Source of the DNA: Ciona savignyi | Taxonomy: Eukaryota; Chordata; Ascidiacea; Phlebobranchia; Cionidae | Assembly (NCBI GenBank): GCA_000149265.1 | Contig: CH002564.1 | Coordinates: 334,620-398,619, forward strand | Length of the DNA: 64,000 nt | Reading direction: 5' to 3' | The notes under the pieces: model-generated | What the model was told of the DNA's origin: nothing | Seen by the model: the letters and a program-made list of their open reading frames with translations, nothing else | The model's database searches: none | Program-made: the position numbers and the translations under genes | Shown: piece by piece, positions 24,090 through 36,499 of the stretch | How the letters are laid out: each line of letters opens with the position of its first letter | Numbering within the stretch: the stretch's first letter is position 1

Positions 24090-25304
24090 CAATCTTTATA
24101 AACATACAACTTACATATGATGTTCATTTAACTCATGCAGTTAGGTTAAATAAATTCGTATCAAGTAAAACGACTTGATGATTCAATTTTTTTTTATTTA
24201 AAACAAATTTGTTATTTTAAATTGTCATTAGTGCGTGGACATTATTTCGGTATTCGAATCGGAATGCTGCTCTACCGGAAACGCGGTTATTTGTCGTTGA
24301 TAATGGCTAGTTTGTGGTTGCTGGTATTTCACGCAGTTCGCTTTGTGTGCTGGAGAATTTGTTGCGTTTTTTTATGAACGGATTCGTTCGTGAGAGTTAA
24401 CAATTGCTCGCGGCGCAAAATCAACATGTCGCTCCATGAAGAGAGAGAGAAGTTGGAGAGAGAACCTACATTATGACGTCAAGGAAAGAGAAAGGCGCTC
24501 ACCAGAGCGTAACAATAGCCCTCCATTCACAAAAACGCAACACGATTTGGTGCAAACGTACCAAAGAAATCGGCAGTCAAACACTGTTTAGTATTCGAAT
24601 TAATATTCTAGTATCATGTCTCTACTTACCAGTTGTCTGTCCGATTTCAATAAAATAGAGAGAACCCGCAGATTACGTTATGTAGTTTTGTGTAAGATAA
24701 GACAACTGTAACCTAGATTCGAGTTTAAGCGATTATGACTAATTGTTATTCTAGTTAATATTGTTAAAGTATAATTTGAGTACATTAGCATGGAGGTTTG
24801 TCTCTCGTTGGCCGTATAAATTATGCATTGTGGAGCCGAAGCTTTCGGATGCACCCTAGTCAGGTCACGTATATTCTACCTATAAATACATGTGTGTTTA
24901 TATATCGTAGTTACTTGACCACATTAGGCTAAACAAATTATGGTAGTAAGTTTAATATTCTGCCGAAAAGCAGAGCGCAAACAGTTTGTTGTAGGGGCTG
25001 GTGCGAAAGAGAGTTGGATAGCTTGTCCTACTTTATGTCTCTTTACACAAAACACTTCAGTGGCAAAAAAATCCAACGCGCTCGATAGGACGAGATGTTA
25101 AACTGAACGACTGAAATTTAAACCAGTTTTCGAGCTCGTGTTGCAGTACTTCCCATGTGTAGTGTGTTTGTGGTCCTCGTACATTTTCTTACAGTTCTGC
25201 CTTTGCAGCCTAGCACTGGGAAAATCGATTTGTAATTTTCGGATATTTAAGTTTAGATGTTTAACTTTTTGGCCCAAGTGGAGAAGACATGACCGGAAAG
25301 TACA

Positions 25305-28300
25305 ATGTCAGATCACCAAGTCCCTAGTTACATATTGCCGCAGGTAAGCTGGTCCTCTAGTTTCGGTTTCGAATTTGCAATTTTTATACTTAGTTCGGTT
25401 TCGAATTTGCGATTTTTTGTAAAACTTGATCTAATGTTGAAGTTTTCGATCGTGGAAAGCGGAAAGAAGAAAAGAAGGGAAACTACACACAAAAATAAAT
25501 ATTGGAGCATTAGAGTTAGTTTTTAACATGGGGTTGGAGCAAGGTTAGTTCGGGGGTTAAGATTAGTGTTTGTGCAGGGTTAGAATTAATTTCCATAGTT
25601 TAAGTAAGCAGTTTCCCTCCTTCCCGCTTTCCCTCCTTTTAGTGTGGTGCCCTTTTCAATCTAATGTTAAACTTTATACAGCACTGTGTGACCATGAATC
25701 CAGGAGGCGACGAACGGCCTCCTAACAATCAGAAATCAACCGAAGATGATCTATCTTTCGCAGAAGGTGATTTTTCTTTTGGTTGAGTACCGTTGAATGT
25801 GAAGGCATTTTAAAAATACATTTACCTTGAATAGCAAAGATGACGGTGCTGAAATCGGCCCGCGCCTTTAAAACTAACTTAAAACAACTCAAGTGCGACG
25901 CCCCCATATATATATGTACAGTTTATATAATAAAATGGATATTTTACATTTATTGGCATACCGACAGAAAGCACACCAGAATATGTGTAAGTTCCTTCTT
26001 GTTCATTACGAACCCCCCATGCCCACCAAAAACCTTAATTCCCCCTGCGCTCTTTCACCCTAATTATAATTCAGCTTAAACCGCATTCATATTAGCGCCT
26101 ATAAGCGGTGAAAGGTCGAATTCCAATCCAATTATGACGTAGGCAGCTGTTGTCTCTGTCGGAAACATCTAATTATTACGTCACATTGAAAAGACTGCGG
26201 TCGCACGCCCCTTGCAAGAATAACTCGCCTGCAAAATTGTTTTAAGCCGAAAACTGTTGGTAAAATAAACGAATTTATTGACAACTTACATGTTACCAAC
26301 CACACTCTGTGATTATACAGCCATCTCAGACATGATAACAGATTGATACTTTGTTATATTGCAGACATTTTGTTGACCGATCTTCATCTCCTAAACGACT
26401 CCTGGTTTGGCGACGGTAAGTTTATTATAATTTGATTTAATTTTTAAATCTGCACAGCGTGGTTGGATGTTGCCACTTTTTTGTTTAACAACTTTTCGTT
26501 GCGCATGACGTTCAATGTTGACGGTGTAGGCCGCTTTGGCATTATGAACCTAGCATATGATAATGGCAGTGTCGCAACCGTTTTCCCTTATTTTTCAGGT
26601 TCCGGCGGAAAAAATGACGACCAATTCGTACCGGAAGTGGAGAACCGTAAGTAACGTTTATTTTGAACATTTTTCGTGACATACCGTGTCTGTGTGGTGT
26701 CGCAGCGCAAACAAGCAGTCAAATCTGATGTTCTAGTAACGTTGTAACAACCGGTTTGGAGTATTCCTGGAGAAATTAGACGTTTGTGCGACTTGGAGTT
26801 GTGTCGTTGTCGTTTAATTGGGAGCTGGGCCGTTTGTGGTGCCAAACCTGGCCGTGTAATTACGGGATCAGCGGTTCGCGCACGGAGATTCTTTCGTATT
26901 CTGGCATTTAGAATGCGGCGTTTGGTCGTTACGTAATCGCTGGCAATTGTGAGGTCACAAAGTTCGTTTCCGCTTTGAGCGCACCGGTGCGCGGAATAGG
27001 AAACGCTAAAACCGCGATATGTTTACATAAAATACTTTCGCGTATGGTGATTTGTAAACCTGCTTGAAATTACTAAAATTCTTAAATAGTTTAAGGTTGT
27101 CCTGCCTACGAAACTCCACTTAGGTTTGTTTGTATCAGTAAGCCCATTCGGAAATAATATCCATTCCCAGTGGCACAGCGCGCTATTCAGAGCTCGTAAA
27201 CACAACAGGGAGTGACGGGTTAACGACCCGCATGCACTGTGTGTTACCAGTTCCCGAAATTGAACTTATTACCACGTTTTCGAAACACATTTCTTAATTT
27301 TCAATTTACAGCGATTTTTGATGTATGCCTTGAGGCAATTTGATTAGTTGTGGCCGTTGTTCAATTTCCTCACGTAAACAGACCTATCTGTCATTTCATT
27401 GGCCGCCAGCCATTTTCTTTCAATGCGAAAACTTATTTTGACATTTACACTCAGCGACTAGTTGTACTGTACCTATAATTTAAAATAAATGCGATGCTTC
27501 TGCAGAATATTAGAGAATAATTTCGTTGTGGCATTTTTCGTGAAAAAGTATTGATTTAAAAACTGGCGTTTCAATCAATTTTAATTTGCTTTCGACTGAA
27601 GTTTATGAGTTATGGGCAGCATTCTGTTTTAAACAAACAAAACCCACGATGGGGAAGTGGGCTGCGATTCCACCTATTGGCTGATATGTGCGAGAGAGAA
27701 AGAGAGCCACATAAATCGCGGACCTGTTTTACCTGCGGAGACGGGAAGACAAATATGTTCAGCGTCGCGCATTCGGTCGCACACTCACGGCAAGCGCGCC
27801 ACACACACGGCAGGCGCGCGCGTAAGAAAACGCTTTAGAATCCACCAGTGCAATTTTATGAATGGTACGCCTTGATTCCTCGCTCTTGAAGTGTTTCGTG
27901 CGCGAAACCAAGCGAGAAGCGACCTTTATATAGATTACCGATATCAACCACATTCGGAACTCTATAGAGTATACTGCGGGATGATGGGCTAAATTCAGCT
28001 AAAATAAATTTTCCCTCTTACTTAGGGTTGACTTATTCTTGGCCCAGTTTTAAAATCAATGCTTGAATTCTGAAAGCATAATTCATAATCAGCGATGCGT
28101 TTTCAGTCTTTGCTAAGATTTTATTTTAGGGATTATAAAATTAACAGGAAGATTTTCTTAATCATAATCCGCTACCATTGGTTCAACGAGCGATTTATCT
28201 GTTCTCGGATATGCCCATAGGATTAGGTGTTGTGGTAATCCGCAATATAAGAGATCATCCTCAATTATTTGTGTCCCTTCCATTAACCCAATCAAGCAAG

Positions 28301-31300
28301 AAATCCCACGGACGTTTAAGACCAAAATTCTACAGTTTCATGTCGTGTTTCTTTAACCTTTAAAATCAGTTTTTAAAAATACCTTTTTCCTAATTTAATT
28401 TTGATGGACAGAAGTAATATCGTACGTGAATAACCTGTTTATCGTATCATTAATATCTTCTTTGTTTACAGTGGTTCCGCTGGAGAACTCAAGCAGTCGC
28501 GAGTCGAAGGTTCCTGAGCTGAACCCCCATTCCGCTGCCATCGATTCCGTTTTTGTCCCGGAATTCTCGCCTTCCGCCATTACCCAGTCGTCCGAGTATA
28601 GATGGGGAGGCCGTCATGCCTCCGGACAAACGGAGGACGACAGACAGCTCATAACTCCGGAGTTGGACGCGATACAGCCCTCCCTCAGCGAGTTTGGAAG
28701 CGATTTGACCAGTTGTCTCGATTCCTCGCAAGATGACGTGCAAAGCGGCACGACCTCTTGCTCCGGGACTAGAAACAACAGCATACCCAGCGTGCCGGCC
28801 ACGCCGACACAGAGGGAATGGGAATCGACCGCACCGGCCTTTCAACATACCGACTACGACCCTAATACTTTACACACGTCACGATACGAGAAAGTTCCGT
28901 TTTATCAAGACTACCAAATGGGCCGCTGTTATCGCTACGAACACTCGGGAATGTACGATCACAATTTTAACGAAGCACCGGCCTTTACTTTCCCAATGGT
29001 CTATCCCACGCCAAAACAGTCACCACTGGAAGCTCCCCAGCACGATATCTCGTACTCTAAAAACGAAATGGCGGCGAACAATCGGAATGCAGTTGCAAGA
29101 AACCGAGAGCCTTCGGTCTGTTGCTACGAGGCCTCGCAATCATCCTTTCCACAAAACCAAACGGATTATAACGGACGTTTAAACGCACACCACCTACACA
29201 GGAAACACGAAATTGAAAACGCGGCCAACTTGTCGAATGACAACTTGCCTGCTCAGTCGGTTCCGCAGAACGTTTTACGCAAGGCGGAGCCGCCGCCTTT
29301 AACACACTACCCAACGTACGCCAGCAATAATTACGCACGTTACAACGATTCTAGTCATGAAGTCCACTGTCCCCCTCATAACAGCAACAATAATCACAAT
29401 CCCTACCCGACGGTCAACCGGATTCGGGCGCCAAGTTACGCCGAACATATCAACGGCAAGATGGCAGCCACAGTCGCCCACACAGACAGCATACCGAGCC
29501 AAGTACCGCGTAATGAGACTTATACCTCTTCTTACGTGGATGGACAACCGGATTTCGAGTTCCGGTCGCCGGCGCCAGGGTTACCACGCATGCGCAAAGC
29601 ATCAGAAGGTAAGGCATTTGTCCAATTCATTTGGCTTGGTTCCAAGTTTTCAACGCTAATTTCGGTTTAAACCACCTTTCAAAGTACTAGAGATCTACAG
29701 TTTTAAACAGTTCGTATTAATTTAAAAATGATTACTTGTTTCTACAGATATTCTACTTTAGTTTCAGAGTCATAAACTATAACTGGCAATTAAGAGTTGC
29801 CATCGTCCTCATTTTATTTCATGTTTACGATGGGAACGCAGCAACGAGCTTCCGTTTTGCTATCTATTCGATATACAAGTTGTAATGCTACACATAAACA
29901 AGTCGTTTACCGTTTTATTGCAATTTAATCCACGTAGGTCCAACAATTCGGCGGTCTTGGACGCAGCAATCTGCCGTTGGCTCTTCGTTGGAGGACAAAA
30001 CAGCAAGGTATACACACCCATATGCACTTTACAATTGTTGGAGTGGCCGTTTTTATTAAATTCACTTAAAAAATAAAAAAATAGTGCAATAGGCCTACAA
30101 CACTTATTGTCTTTGATAAATGAACTTAAAACCCCCTTTTTATATTTATCTATATTTTACCAACTTCGGTGTTATTTGTTTAGTATTTGTTTCTTATTAT
30201 ATTATAGTATTAAAAGGGCTGAAAGAAAATATCAATTACTCAAAATTGCAAACGATTTGTAGGCTGCAGCCTTACATTCCGTATATAGTCAGACATGTTG
30301 ACAAAAAGATATTAATGGCCCAACATGCTCTACTATAGCCTACACTTCTTTGCTAAATTCGTGATAGACTTATTTTGTCCATATAATCCACTTTGATTCG
30401 GCACGACACTGCGCAAGTTGGAACTAAGTCACTGGCATTTCAATCTGGAATGTGGAGATGACAGGTTCTTGCCTCATGCGTCGGAAGTTTTCAATTACGA
30501 TTTCACGCTCTGGTGCTTTTGTTTGGCAAAGAAGTTGGCTTAAACAAGAGCTTGAATATCCCCACTTGTTATTCAGTTCCAGTTGTTAGCCTAAGCTTAA
30601 ATTTAGGCCCAGACTTTTTATAATTTTTATAAAGAAGAATTATTTTACATTATGGCATTACTTTTTTTCATCCCACCGCCCTGGTTTCAAATAACGGCGT
30701 TGTTTAATAAAAAAAAACGTGAATATCCTATCCCATTTAGGAGTCGTTTTTCATTAAACATCGCCGTTATGTGAAACCATAAATGGTGATTGTAAATGTA
30801 CATTTAGTTCCTTCTCATTTTTACAGCTTTCGCCGAAGTCAGACCAGTTATAAAACCTGCACGCTTCAGTGGCAAAATACTAGATTGTTACTTAAAACAC
30901 GATATAGCGCATTAAAACACAATATATGCTTGTTATACACTTCGTCACATCAACACGTTTAAGTTATAAAATAACCAATCAATCAAATAATTCAATTTTA
31001 CAATAATATCCACAGGCCAAGACCAAGATCAGACAGTTTTAACGACAGCCAACTTCCCGCCCAAACCTCCCTGCCATCTCAATATCTCAGTCGGTCGGCT
31101 TCGCTCGATCGAAAAAACAAGTTGCCTGTGCCCCAACCACAGGACCACGGGTCTAAACAACAAGCCTTGATTCGACAAAATTCAGCACCGGTAACTTTAA
31201 AACAAGACACGGCCAAGCCCAAAAGTCGTGAGGTGAGAAGATGTCTTAAACGCCACAAGCGAATCAAATTTAGCATTTCCTAACCACATTATTTTGTTGT

Positions 31301-33811
31301 TGTGACTTATATATCTGGCCTAGTTTTAAACTCGTTATAGGTTGTAAACAGCAATGTTTATTAATGGAATACAATAAATGAATCGTTCCAACAATTCTAC
31401 ACACAGTTTGCCCTAATAATAACAGCGTTTACAGGGATACGTCCATTCATGCTCAATGACGCCACCTGCCGTCGTGTCTCATATAAAAGTGGAGCCGCAT
31501 GATGACGGTACGTAAACAAGTTTAGTATATTTGTTGCTCGTTTGTTAATAACAAATATTATCAGCTACAACATTATTATTATTTTCACATTAACTAAAGG
31601 CCTACAAGAAAACACAATAAACCACATTTGTTAAAAAATTTCAATAGAAAATTACAGGACTTACTCTTGTACGAAACTAAGTGTACAACTTCAAAGAGGG
31701 TGCTTTGGGTGTTTAAATCCTTTTTAAAAAGTTTATTTAAGTCTCAAAAAACGCTATGATGGACTCAATATTATGCGTAACCGAGCATCCTTACAACTTT
31801 AACTTGTTTTAGGTGGATTTTCTAAACAAGTTCCAGCTCGCACACAACCATCAGTCAACAAGACGCCGGCGTCATTACCCGAAGTATGTTTAGTTAAACA
31901 TTTTACTTATAATTAATTAGCATGGGGGACAAAGGGTCTTTTTTTATTACATAGTTTTTATTCTGTAAAATAATTTTTGAACAACTAGACACCAGAGAAG
32001 CAAGCATGGCCGCCTACCCCAATTCCCGAGCAAGTCACCAACCCCCGAAATCCCAAAGTTGGTCCCAACATACAACCCCAACCAACCGATGTCGAACTTG
32101 GTCAAATTCATCCATCTCATCTAACTAACATCAAGCAAGAGATGTTATTTTTCGACGAAACCCAAGAACGAGACCTGTTAAACATTCCAGGGGAAATCAG
32201 GTGGGTCTACGTCTTAATCTTGACCTTACAGCACGCATGTGCAACATACGGTCTGTGAATGAATTTTGACTGGCCTGCAGACTCTAACCATACCCTGTAA
32301 TTCAGATATAAAAATACTATTTATGTAATAATCTGGCCCACAAAGAACCTTATTTTCCCACATCTGGCCCGCCGACTAGAGAAGTTTCCTAATCCTGCCT
32401 TACAGGTATGTACCAAGAAATGACTAATGACCTCATATTTCATTTACTAGGGAGCCAATTACGTATGGAAGGCGCGGTAGCCTACAGTTGTGGCAGTTTT
32501 TAGTATCTCTGCTTGAAGACCCAGCCAACAACCAGCAAGTGATTGCATGGACTGGTCGAGGGTTGGAATTTAAATTAGTTGAACCAGAAGAGGTGAATTT
32601 TTACTACATACCTTAACCACTTAGCTGAGTTGAAAGTATGATTATCCGTAGGAATATTTGTGGAGTAAAAGTTGTCCGATTTTAAAAATATTATTGGAAA
32701 AATATACTGTACGATCTTTCTAAATTTAAAGGCTAGCACAAAAACGTAAGTTTTGTCCTGTAAATTGTTTTCACAAAGTATTAATCCAAGGTGGCCAGAA
32801 GATGGGGCGTGCAAAAGAACAGACCAGCCATGAATTATGACAAACTGAGTCGTTCACTAAGATACTATTATGAAAAGGGGATTATGCAAAAGGTAACAGT
32901 CTCTCTGGAAATAAAAATAAATTTATATTAAACTAAACAATTGACATAGTTTGGGATGTTGCGTCTTCCTGCAGCCGAAAGGTTGTATTAAAACTATTGC
33001 AAGCTAATTGGTTGTGTTCTATCCATTATCTAAACCTGGTAACACAACGCATCTAAACCTTCACTAACAAGACACCATCTGACGGTTACTCATTTGATAA
33101 CATTTCGCTAGGCATTTGCGAGGTAATCTGATGATTGACCGTTTAACTACTCTCCAAAAACATAAAAAATTGAAATGAATTTCTTTGTGGGCACTAGGTA
33201 TCACATGGTAACTTTGAATAAATCTATCAGTGAGATTTCCCTACTCTCCAGAATAGCAATGACACATCCATTCATTAATGTCTGTAGCAACATGTACAGA
33301 TGATTTATTTTTTCTAATCTGTTATGTTTTTGTCCAGGTTGCAGGCGAGCGATACGTGTACAAGTTTGTCTGCGAGCCGGAGGCTCTATTTTCAATGGCT
33401 GGATCATTAGCACCCGATCGATGTTTTACTCCACATTGTCATATGATGCACTTTACCCAGCCAAGACACCAGTACATGCCTCCATTCCATGGCCATGACC
33501 CACGTTACCCCAACCATATGTATTTTCACAACCATTGTGGCTTCCCATCGTCCATGGCAAGGAATCCGCAGTTTGTTGGTCCATCCGAACACACCGGACA
33601 TTTCAAAGTGGAAGAAATGCCAGGAGGATTTCCACAGAATGCAGCGGTTACATCGAACTACCGATCAGACAATCATCCGCACAGTTTACCAAAATGTCAT
33701 CTGAACTATGGCCATCCCACCCAACCAAGAGCGGGCATTCCCCCCAACTTTCATCAATCGGTGGACAACCAAGTAAAAGACACTCATGTTTCACACAGTT
33801 GCTCAAACTAG
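25305..33811 (+). CDS. PEA3-subfamily ETS transcription factor (ETV1/4/5-like)
   Basis: Nuclear GGAA-binding regulator of the PEA3 group, usually activated by FGF/MAPK signalling. Exons: 25305-25343, 25682-25766, 26365-26415, 26599-26646, 28472-29608, 29938-30007, 31016-31232, 31435-31507, 31813-31883, 31989-32200, 32451-32592, 32791-32892 and 33338-33811. Phases all close (906 aa, versus about 480-510 in vertebrates). Three N-terminal blocks fix the subfamily and start: DHQVP (like DQQVP), [10 protein letters not shown] (like DLSQLQETWL) and [10 protein letters not shown] (like DEQFVPDYQ), which together form the acidic activation domain (residues 1-75). The 379-residue fourth exon is a low-complexity linker rich in N, P, S, H and Y. 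Two SUMO-type motifs, IKVEP and IKQEM, precede the ETS domain. That domain (about 675-765) runs from [14 protein letters not shown] through [10 protein letters not shown] and [16 protein letters not shown] to [16 protein letters not shown]. The tail is His/Pro-rich. Confidence 0.95.
26647..28471 (+). other. Large 5' intron of the ETS gene
   Basis: A 1.8-kb intron of mostly unique sequence with no repeat copy seen. GC-rich patches (about 26840-26990 and 27770-27830) stand out from the AT-rich surroundings. It is a reasonable place for enhancers, but nothing in the sequence proves it. Confidence 0.35.
32232..32397 (+). mobile_element. hAT-like MITE with perfect 8-bp target duplication
   Basis: A 166-bp element from CACGCATGTGCAAC to CCTAATCCTG, bracketed by identical CCTTACAG (32224-32231 and 32398-32405). 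It sits in the short intron between ETS-gene exons 10 and 11, ending about 45 bases before the acceptor. Confidence 0.85.
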
Positions 33812-34588
33812 ACTGCTTATTCCAACAGTAATTTATAAAATCTGGTCATTAAAATGAAGACTGGGCAAAGTAGAATATGTTAGTAGTTTGAAATCACCAA
33901 GACTATTGTTTTTAAATTCAGTAATTTAAAGTGTTATAGTAAAATAATATCAGATTTGTTTACCCTTGTTTATGGAGAAAAGATCATTACACATTAGTAT
34001 ATAATACCGAAATTGACTTTGCATGAACATCATTATGGTCTTCTAATTTCTAGGGTCCAATTTTGATTCCACATTTTCAACAAAAATACTGATATTCTAC
34101 TTTGCTCATTTCTTATCGAAGTAAAGCTGTGATGATACGTTGTTTTACTTTTTTTCAAAAGTTTCAAATGTTGTTTCTTTTCATATATATTTTAATTATT
34201 GTTTTTTTGAAACATCACTTACATACTTATTACTTAATCATACGTGTAATGACGAACCATGAACGTCTTGCTGCCTTGAGCTCGTAAATTTCAATGAGAC
34301 ACACGAAATACATCTCTACTGATGGAATTGCACACTAGTTTATTATTGCACTGATGTACTAAATTTAGCTTAATACTATACCATCTATATATAAAGTAAG
34401 CATTCACAGGAAAAAATATTAGGATGAATATAGTTCTCCCACCCTAGAAGTCATCTTGGTTACATAATAATGTTAATATATGAAGTTATAGTTACTAAAG
34501 ATGTTAAAATGAGTAGGCTATAAATGAGTAAAAATATACTGTTTTACAAGCATTACAGAAACAGCTAATATGAAATACTTATATGTAG
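33812..34588. other. Convergent 3' regions of the ETS and lyase genes
   Basis: The two genes are tail to tail across about 780 bases. AT-rich sequence with no further exon seen and no unambiguous AATAAA for either gene close to its stop. Confidence 0.4.
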
Positions 34589-35992
34589 TTATGCAGTTAA
34601 TAGTTTTAGTTTATCCATCACTTGTTGAATTTGTGAAAAGACACTTGATTTGCTAGTACCACCTTGTGCTTGGTACTGTTCCACTGAATTTTCAAAATTC
34701 CAAACTTGCTGAACATCCTCTTCAAAACTGTCATTGATGGATTTCAATTGTTGTAAGGGGATTTCGTTTATTTTGCACCCCTGGTTTTCTGCTAGCTTAA
34801 CCACCTGGCCGACCAGATTGTGTGCTACTCGAAAAGGTACTCCTTTTCTAACCAAGTAATAAGCAAGGTCAGTGGAAAGCATGTCCACAGTTAAAGCTTC
34901 CGACATTTTTGAGCTATTGATTTTCAATGTGGAAAGAACTCCTGTCATTATTTTAATCATCGCCTCAGTCATATCACAGGAATCGAACAATTGAACTTTG
35001 TCTTCCTGCAGGTCTTTATTATAAGTGCTTGGCAAGCCTTTTAACGTTATTAGGAATCCTGTAGTCTTTCCAATCACTGTTCCACATTTACCACGAATTA
35101 GTTCCAAACTGTCTGGGTTTTTCTTTTGTGGCATTAAGCTGCTTCCTGTGCAATATTTTTCTGACAACTCGACATAGCCGAATTCTTTAGTGCTGTAAAT
35201 AATCAAGTCTTCTGACAGTCTACTAAGGTGGCAGCAAACTTGTGTACACCAAAATAACATTTCAGCAATAAAATCCCGGCTTCCAGTTGCATCAAGGCTA
35301 TTTAGACTAACAGAAGCAAAGCCTAATCTCTGCGCAAGGTCACTTCTATCAATATTAAATGGGTTTCCAGCAAGGGCCCCACTGCCTAATGGGAGGACAT
35401 TAACTCGACCATAGACACCATTAAGCATTTCCAAATCTCTTAGCAAAGCTGTTGCATAACTCATTAACCAATGACTCCATCTTATCGGTTGCGCCCTTTG
35501 CATGTGGGTGTACCCTGGCATCAACACCTCAACTTCATCTTTTGCCCTTCCACAAATGCAGTTTATTAAACGCCCCAAAGTAACTTTAATGTGATTTATT
35601 TCAATCTTCATCCAGTATCTTACATCTGTGACAACCTGGTCATTTCTACTACGACCCGTATGCAGCTTACCACCAATTTGTTGTCCAATTATTTCGGTCA
35701 ATCTTCTCTCATTTGCTGTATGGATATCTTCATCAGATTTAATTATAACAAAGCTACCTTTTTCCCATTCATCAGACACTGTATTTAACCCGGTTGTAAT
35801 TGCTTCTAGCTCACCGGCTGATATCAATTCCGCCTTTTCAAGGCTCTTTGCATATGCTTTGCTACATTCAATGTCAGCTTTCCACAGTCGTTTATCATAA
35901 CTGATGGAAGAATTAAAAGTTTCCATAAGAGCATCCACGTCATTTTCGAAACGGCCACCCCACAATTTAATTTCACTGCTGGTACCAGACAT
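34589..35992 (-). CDS. ASL: Argininosuccinate lyase, intronless
   Basis: Cytosolic enzyme of arginine synthesis and the urea cycle. It cleaves argininosuccinate to arginine and fumarate and acts as a homotetramer. The single uninterrupted 467-codon frame matches the family's length (human 464). Signature blocks include KLWGGRF at the N-terminus, DEDIHTANERRL and HTGRSRNDQV. GYTHMQRAQPIRWSHW carries the catalytic His, and LPLGSGALAGNPF follows. GSSLMPQKKNPDSLELIRG is the superfamily signature with the catalytic Ser loop, followed by LKGLPSTYNKDLQEDK. The start is the first in-frame ATG and gives the expected N-terminus. Its neighbours here have many introns, so the lack of introns is notable. 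A foldback element begins only about 150 bases upstream of the ATG. Confidence 0.97.
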   Translation of the reverse strand: MSGTSSEIKLWGGRFENDVDALMETFNSSISYDKRLWKADIECSKAYAKSLEKAELISAGELEAITTGLNTVSDEWEKGSFVIIKSDEDIHTANERRLTEIIGQQIGGKLHTGRSRNDQVVTDVRYWMKIEINHIKVTLGRLINCICGRAKDEVEVLMPGYTHMQRAQPIRWSHWLMSYATALLRDLEMLNGVYGRVNVLPLGSGALAGNPFNIDRSDLAQRLGFASVSLNSLDATGSRDFIAEMLFWCTQVCCHLSRLSEDLIIYSTKEFGYVELSEKYCTGSSLMPQKKNPDSLELIRGKCGTVIGKTTGFLITLKGLPSTYNKDLQEDKVQLFDSCDMTEAMIKIMTGVLSTLKINSSKMSEALTVDMLSTDLAYYLVRKGVPFRVAHNLVGQVVKLAENQGCKINEIPLQQLKSINDSFEEDVQQVWNFENSVEQYQAQGGTSKSSVFSQIQQVMDKLKLLTA

Positions 35993-36336
35993 TTAGTTGA
36001 TATATTTTTTATCTAAATGAAAAACCACAAAAAATGGTAAAGGCCAAAAAATAAGACTTTGCTTTTGAAAAACCAAAACTTAATGTTAACCTGCAACCGG
36101 CTGCAAGACTGATAACAACGGAATAATGTCAGGTCATCTATTAAAACCTAGGTCAAGCAAGCAGGCAATTCCCAGCAGGCGATTCGAAAAGTCAAGCAGG
36201 CAGGCAATAGCCGATAGCAGGGATCGAAATGAGGCTACCAGTGTTTCCAAATAAAAAATTATAAGTATTTTGTGAAAATTCGCGAAAGCAGCCTACAATA
36301 ATAAACACGCGACGTCATTTTAAGATGTGACGTCAA

Positions 36337-36498
36337 CAGTGGTCTGATTCGAAGCTGGTCGCTAACTCGACGGTTGTATACTTGGGCAAGGAATATTACG
36401 GATATTGCCTAAACCCGGCGGATTAATGGGTTAGGGTAATCTAATATTGGAGGCAAGGTGATCTGATGATTGCCCTTATGTTAACCCCCTAGGTTTAT
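36337..36498 (+). repeat. SINE family 1-derived block in the left foldback arm
   Basis: TTGTATACTTGGGCAAGG, GATATTGCCTAAACCC, GGATTAATGGG and AGGTGATCTGATGATTGCCC match the body of family 1. The same block is present inverted at about 41275-41440, so it is an integral part of the arms. Confidence 0.7.
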
Positions 36499-36499
36499 T

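Larger units (their letters stand above)
20606..25304. other. Intergenic stretch upstream of the ETS gene
   Basis: Holds SINEs (21231; family 2 at 23187-23390 and 23581-23692), a hAT-like MITE (21955-22446), a TA microsatellite (24040-24088) and a degraded family-1 SINE near 23765-23940. The last kilobase before 25305 is unique and would contain the ETS-gene promoter. I cannot point to a TATA box with confidence. Confidence 0.5.

Noticed and set aside
28489-29547. Several open frames opposite the large ETS-gene exon.
   Set aside because: Shadows of a long, codon-biased exon. The plus-strand frame links in phase to conserved exons on both sides.
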